A stretch of 64,000 nucleotides of DNA from Pararhodobacter zhoushanensis (lineage in GTDB: Bacteria; Pseudomonadota; Alphaproteobacteria; Rhodobacterales; Rhodobacteraceae), in assembly GCF_025949695.1 (NCBI RefSeq), contig NZ_JAPDFL010000001.1, positions 310,001 to 374,000 on the forward strand, given 5' to 3'. Each line of letters starts with the position of its first letter. The first letter of the stretch is position 1. Both the position numbers and the translations under genes were made by a program. This document shows, in pieces, positions 63,280-64,000 of this stretch. The notes below the pieces were generated by a model. The model did no database searches and was not told where the DNA came from. It saw only the letters and a program-made list of their open reading frames with translations.

Positions 63280-64000
63280 AGGGGGAACTCTTTGTCAGTC
63301 GATAGATCCTGCCCGCTCACAGCACGCCAGATTGCGGTTGCGTCGGCAGGGGCCGCATCGCCACGCCAGCAGACATGGCCATCCGGGCGGACAAGAACCA
63401 ACGCCGTTTCATAGGCGGCGCGGACGCTGCCGGCGTCAAGCCGCACTTCCCTGACCGGCAGGTTCAGGGCGCGCGCTGCCTGCAAAAACCCCTCGGTTCT
63501 GGCGGTCTTGTCCGTGACGACAAGGGTAAAGCCTTGTCCGAACTCATCAAGGATCGACTGCCCGTCGGCCAGTGCGACATGCGGAGCCCGCGCGCCGGGG
63601 CGCGTGGTGGGGATATAGACCATGTGGTCGTCGGGCCCCTCAAGGCTGCCATCGGGCACGATGATCGGCGAGGCGCGATAGCGATAGCCCAGCTGAATAC
63701 CCGGCGTCACAAACTCGCGCAGGCGCAGCGCGAAGAGGCGGTCGTGCATGGCGCTGCGGGCTGCATCACCCGCTGGCCCGTCGGCATCGAGCACCGGGTC
63801 GGGCTGTAGCATGTGATCTAGCACGCGGTTGTTCGCGGCCTCGTTGGTGTTTCGGATGGCGATGGGGCGGCGCTCGGTCTCATAGGAGTCGAGCAGCGCC
63901 TCGGGGGCCCATCCCGCCTCGACGGCGGCAATCTTCCACCCCAAATCGACCGCATCGCCGATCCCGGTGTTTGCGCCGAAGCCGCCCTTGGGCCAGCGCA
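63276..64000 (-). CDS. FAD-dependent monooxygenase (PheA/MhpA type), 5' end outside window
   Basis: C-terminal about 240 residues of a flavoprotein hydroxylase. The first visible residues are the second FAD block, KGGFGANTGIGDAVDLGWKI, followed by LLDSYETERRPIAIRNTNEA near the middle, both typical of 3-(3-hydroxyphenyl)propionate-type hydroxylases. The C-terminal thioredoxin-like domain follows (LVLVRPDGHVCWRGDAAP). The N-terminal Rossmann part lies beyond base 64000. Probably hydroxylates an aromatic or related acid, using NAD(P)H and O2. Confidence 0.85.
   Translation of the reverse strand, partial: RWPKGGFGANTGIGDAVDLGWKIAAVEAGWAPEALLDSYETERRPIAIRNTNEAANNRVLDHMLQPDPVLDADGPAGDAARSAMHDRLFALRLREFVTPGIQLGYRYRASPIIVPDGSLEGPDDHMVYIPTTRPGARAPHVALADGQSILDEFGQGFTLVVTDKTARTEGFLQAARALNLPVREVRLDAGSVRAAYETALVLVRPDGHVCWRGDAAPADATAIWRAVSGQDLSTDKEFPL

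Overview
The window reads as chromosomal DNA of a high-GC alphaproteobacterium, most likely Rhodobacteraceae (Roseobacter/Paracoccus side). This is inferred from codon use, the folD-purU pair, TctDE followed by an extra binding protein, many solute-binding-protein transporters (TctABC, TRAP, Liv-type and Frc-type ABC), and short family-typical intergenic palindromes. No rRNA, tRNA or CRISPR array was seen.

Layout. 1-1.9 kb: end of a cobalamin cluster (cobD, cobC). 2.0-10.3 kb: a hotdog thioesterase, then a tricarboxylate-type transporter operon (tctC-tctB-tctA) that also carries an AtuA-like protein and a DUF4387 protein, divergent from tctD-tctE and a second periplasmic binding protein. 10.7-12.6 kb: folD-purU one-carbon pair. 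12.8-31.5 kb: a large catabolic island in three transcription units: SDRs, a binding protein, an SMP-30 lactonase-like protein, an NDP-forming acyl-CoA synthetase broken by a frameshift, an NTF2-like protein and a flavin reductase; an IclR regulator, a Baeyer-Villiger-type monooxygenase and an acyl-CoA ligase; and two acyl-CoA dehydrogenases, an enoyl-CoA hydratase and livGFHM. A TTCAC-N4-GTGAA palindrome stands before all three units, suggesting one IclR regulon for import and oxidation of a ketone or alicyclic carboxylate. 31.8-36.2 kb: frcBCA-like sugar ABC transporter with a divergent ROK repressor and a near-perfect 29-bp operator. 36.2-42.3 kb: a dense cluster of small, poorly characterised genes around two transglutaminase-like proteins and a Crp/Fnr regulator; this is the best candidate here for an undescribed system. 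42.5-49.6 kb: SDR, enoyl-CoA hydratase and CoA ligase, divergent from a MarR regulator and a complete TRAP transporter. 49.6-53.9 kb: hybrid histidine kinase, YeiH-type exporter and LysR regulator.

54.1-60.7 kb is a scarred accessory zone: an IS5-family element with a -1 frameshift transposase; a lower-GC gene whose last codons come from an IS end; a complete IS21-family element with 28-bp perfect terminal repeats whose istB is split by a short palindromic insertion; and a prophage remnant (truncated tail protein, membrane protein, M15 endolysin, overlapping spanin-like pair). 61.1-64 kb returns to catabolic genes: an orphan TRAP binding protein, a MarR regulator, an RraA-like protein and the C-terminal part of an FAD-dependent aromatic-type monooxygenase running off the window.

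The main theme is uptake of organic acids and ketones linked to CoA-dependent oxidation, each unit with its own local regulator. All functions were assigned by reading motifs and context; no database search was run.
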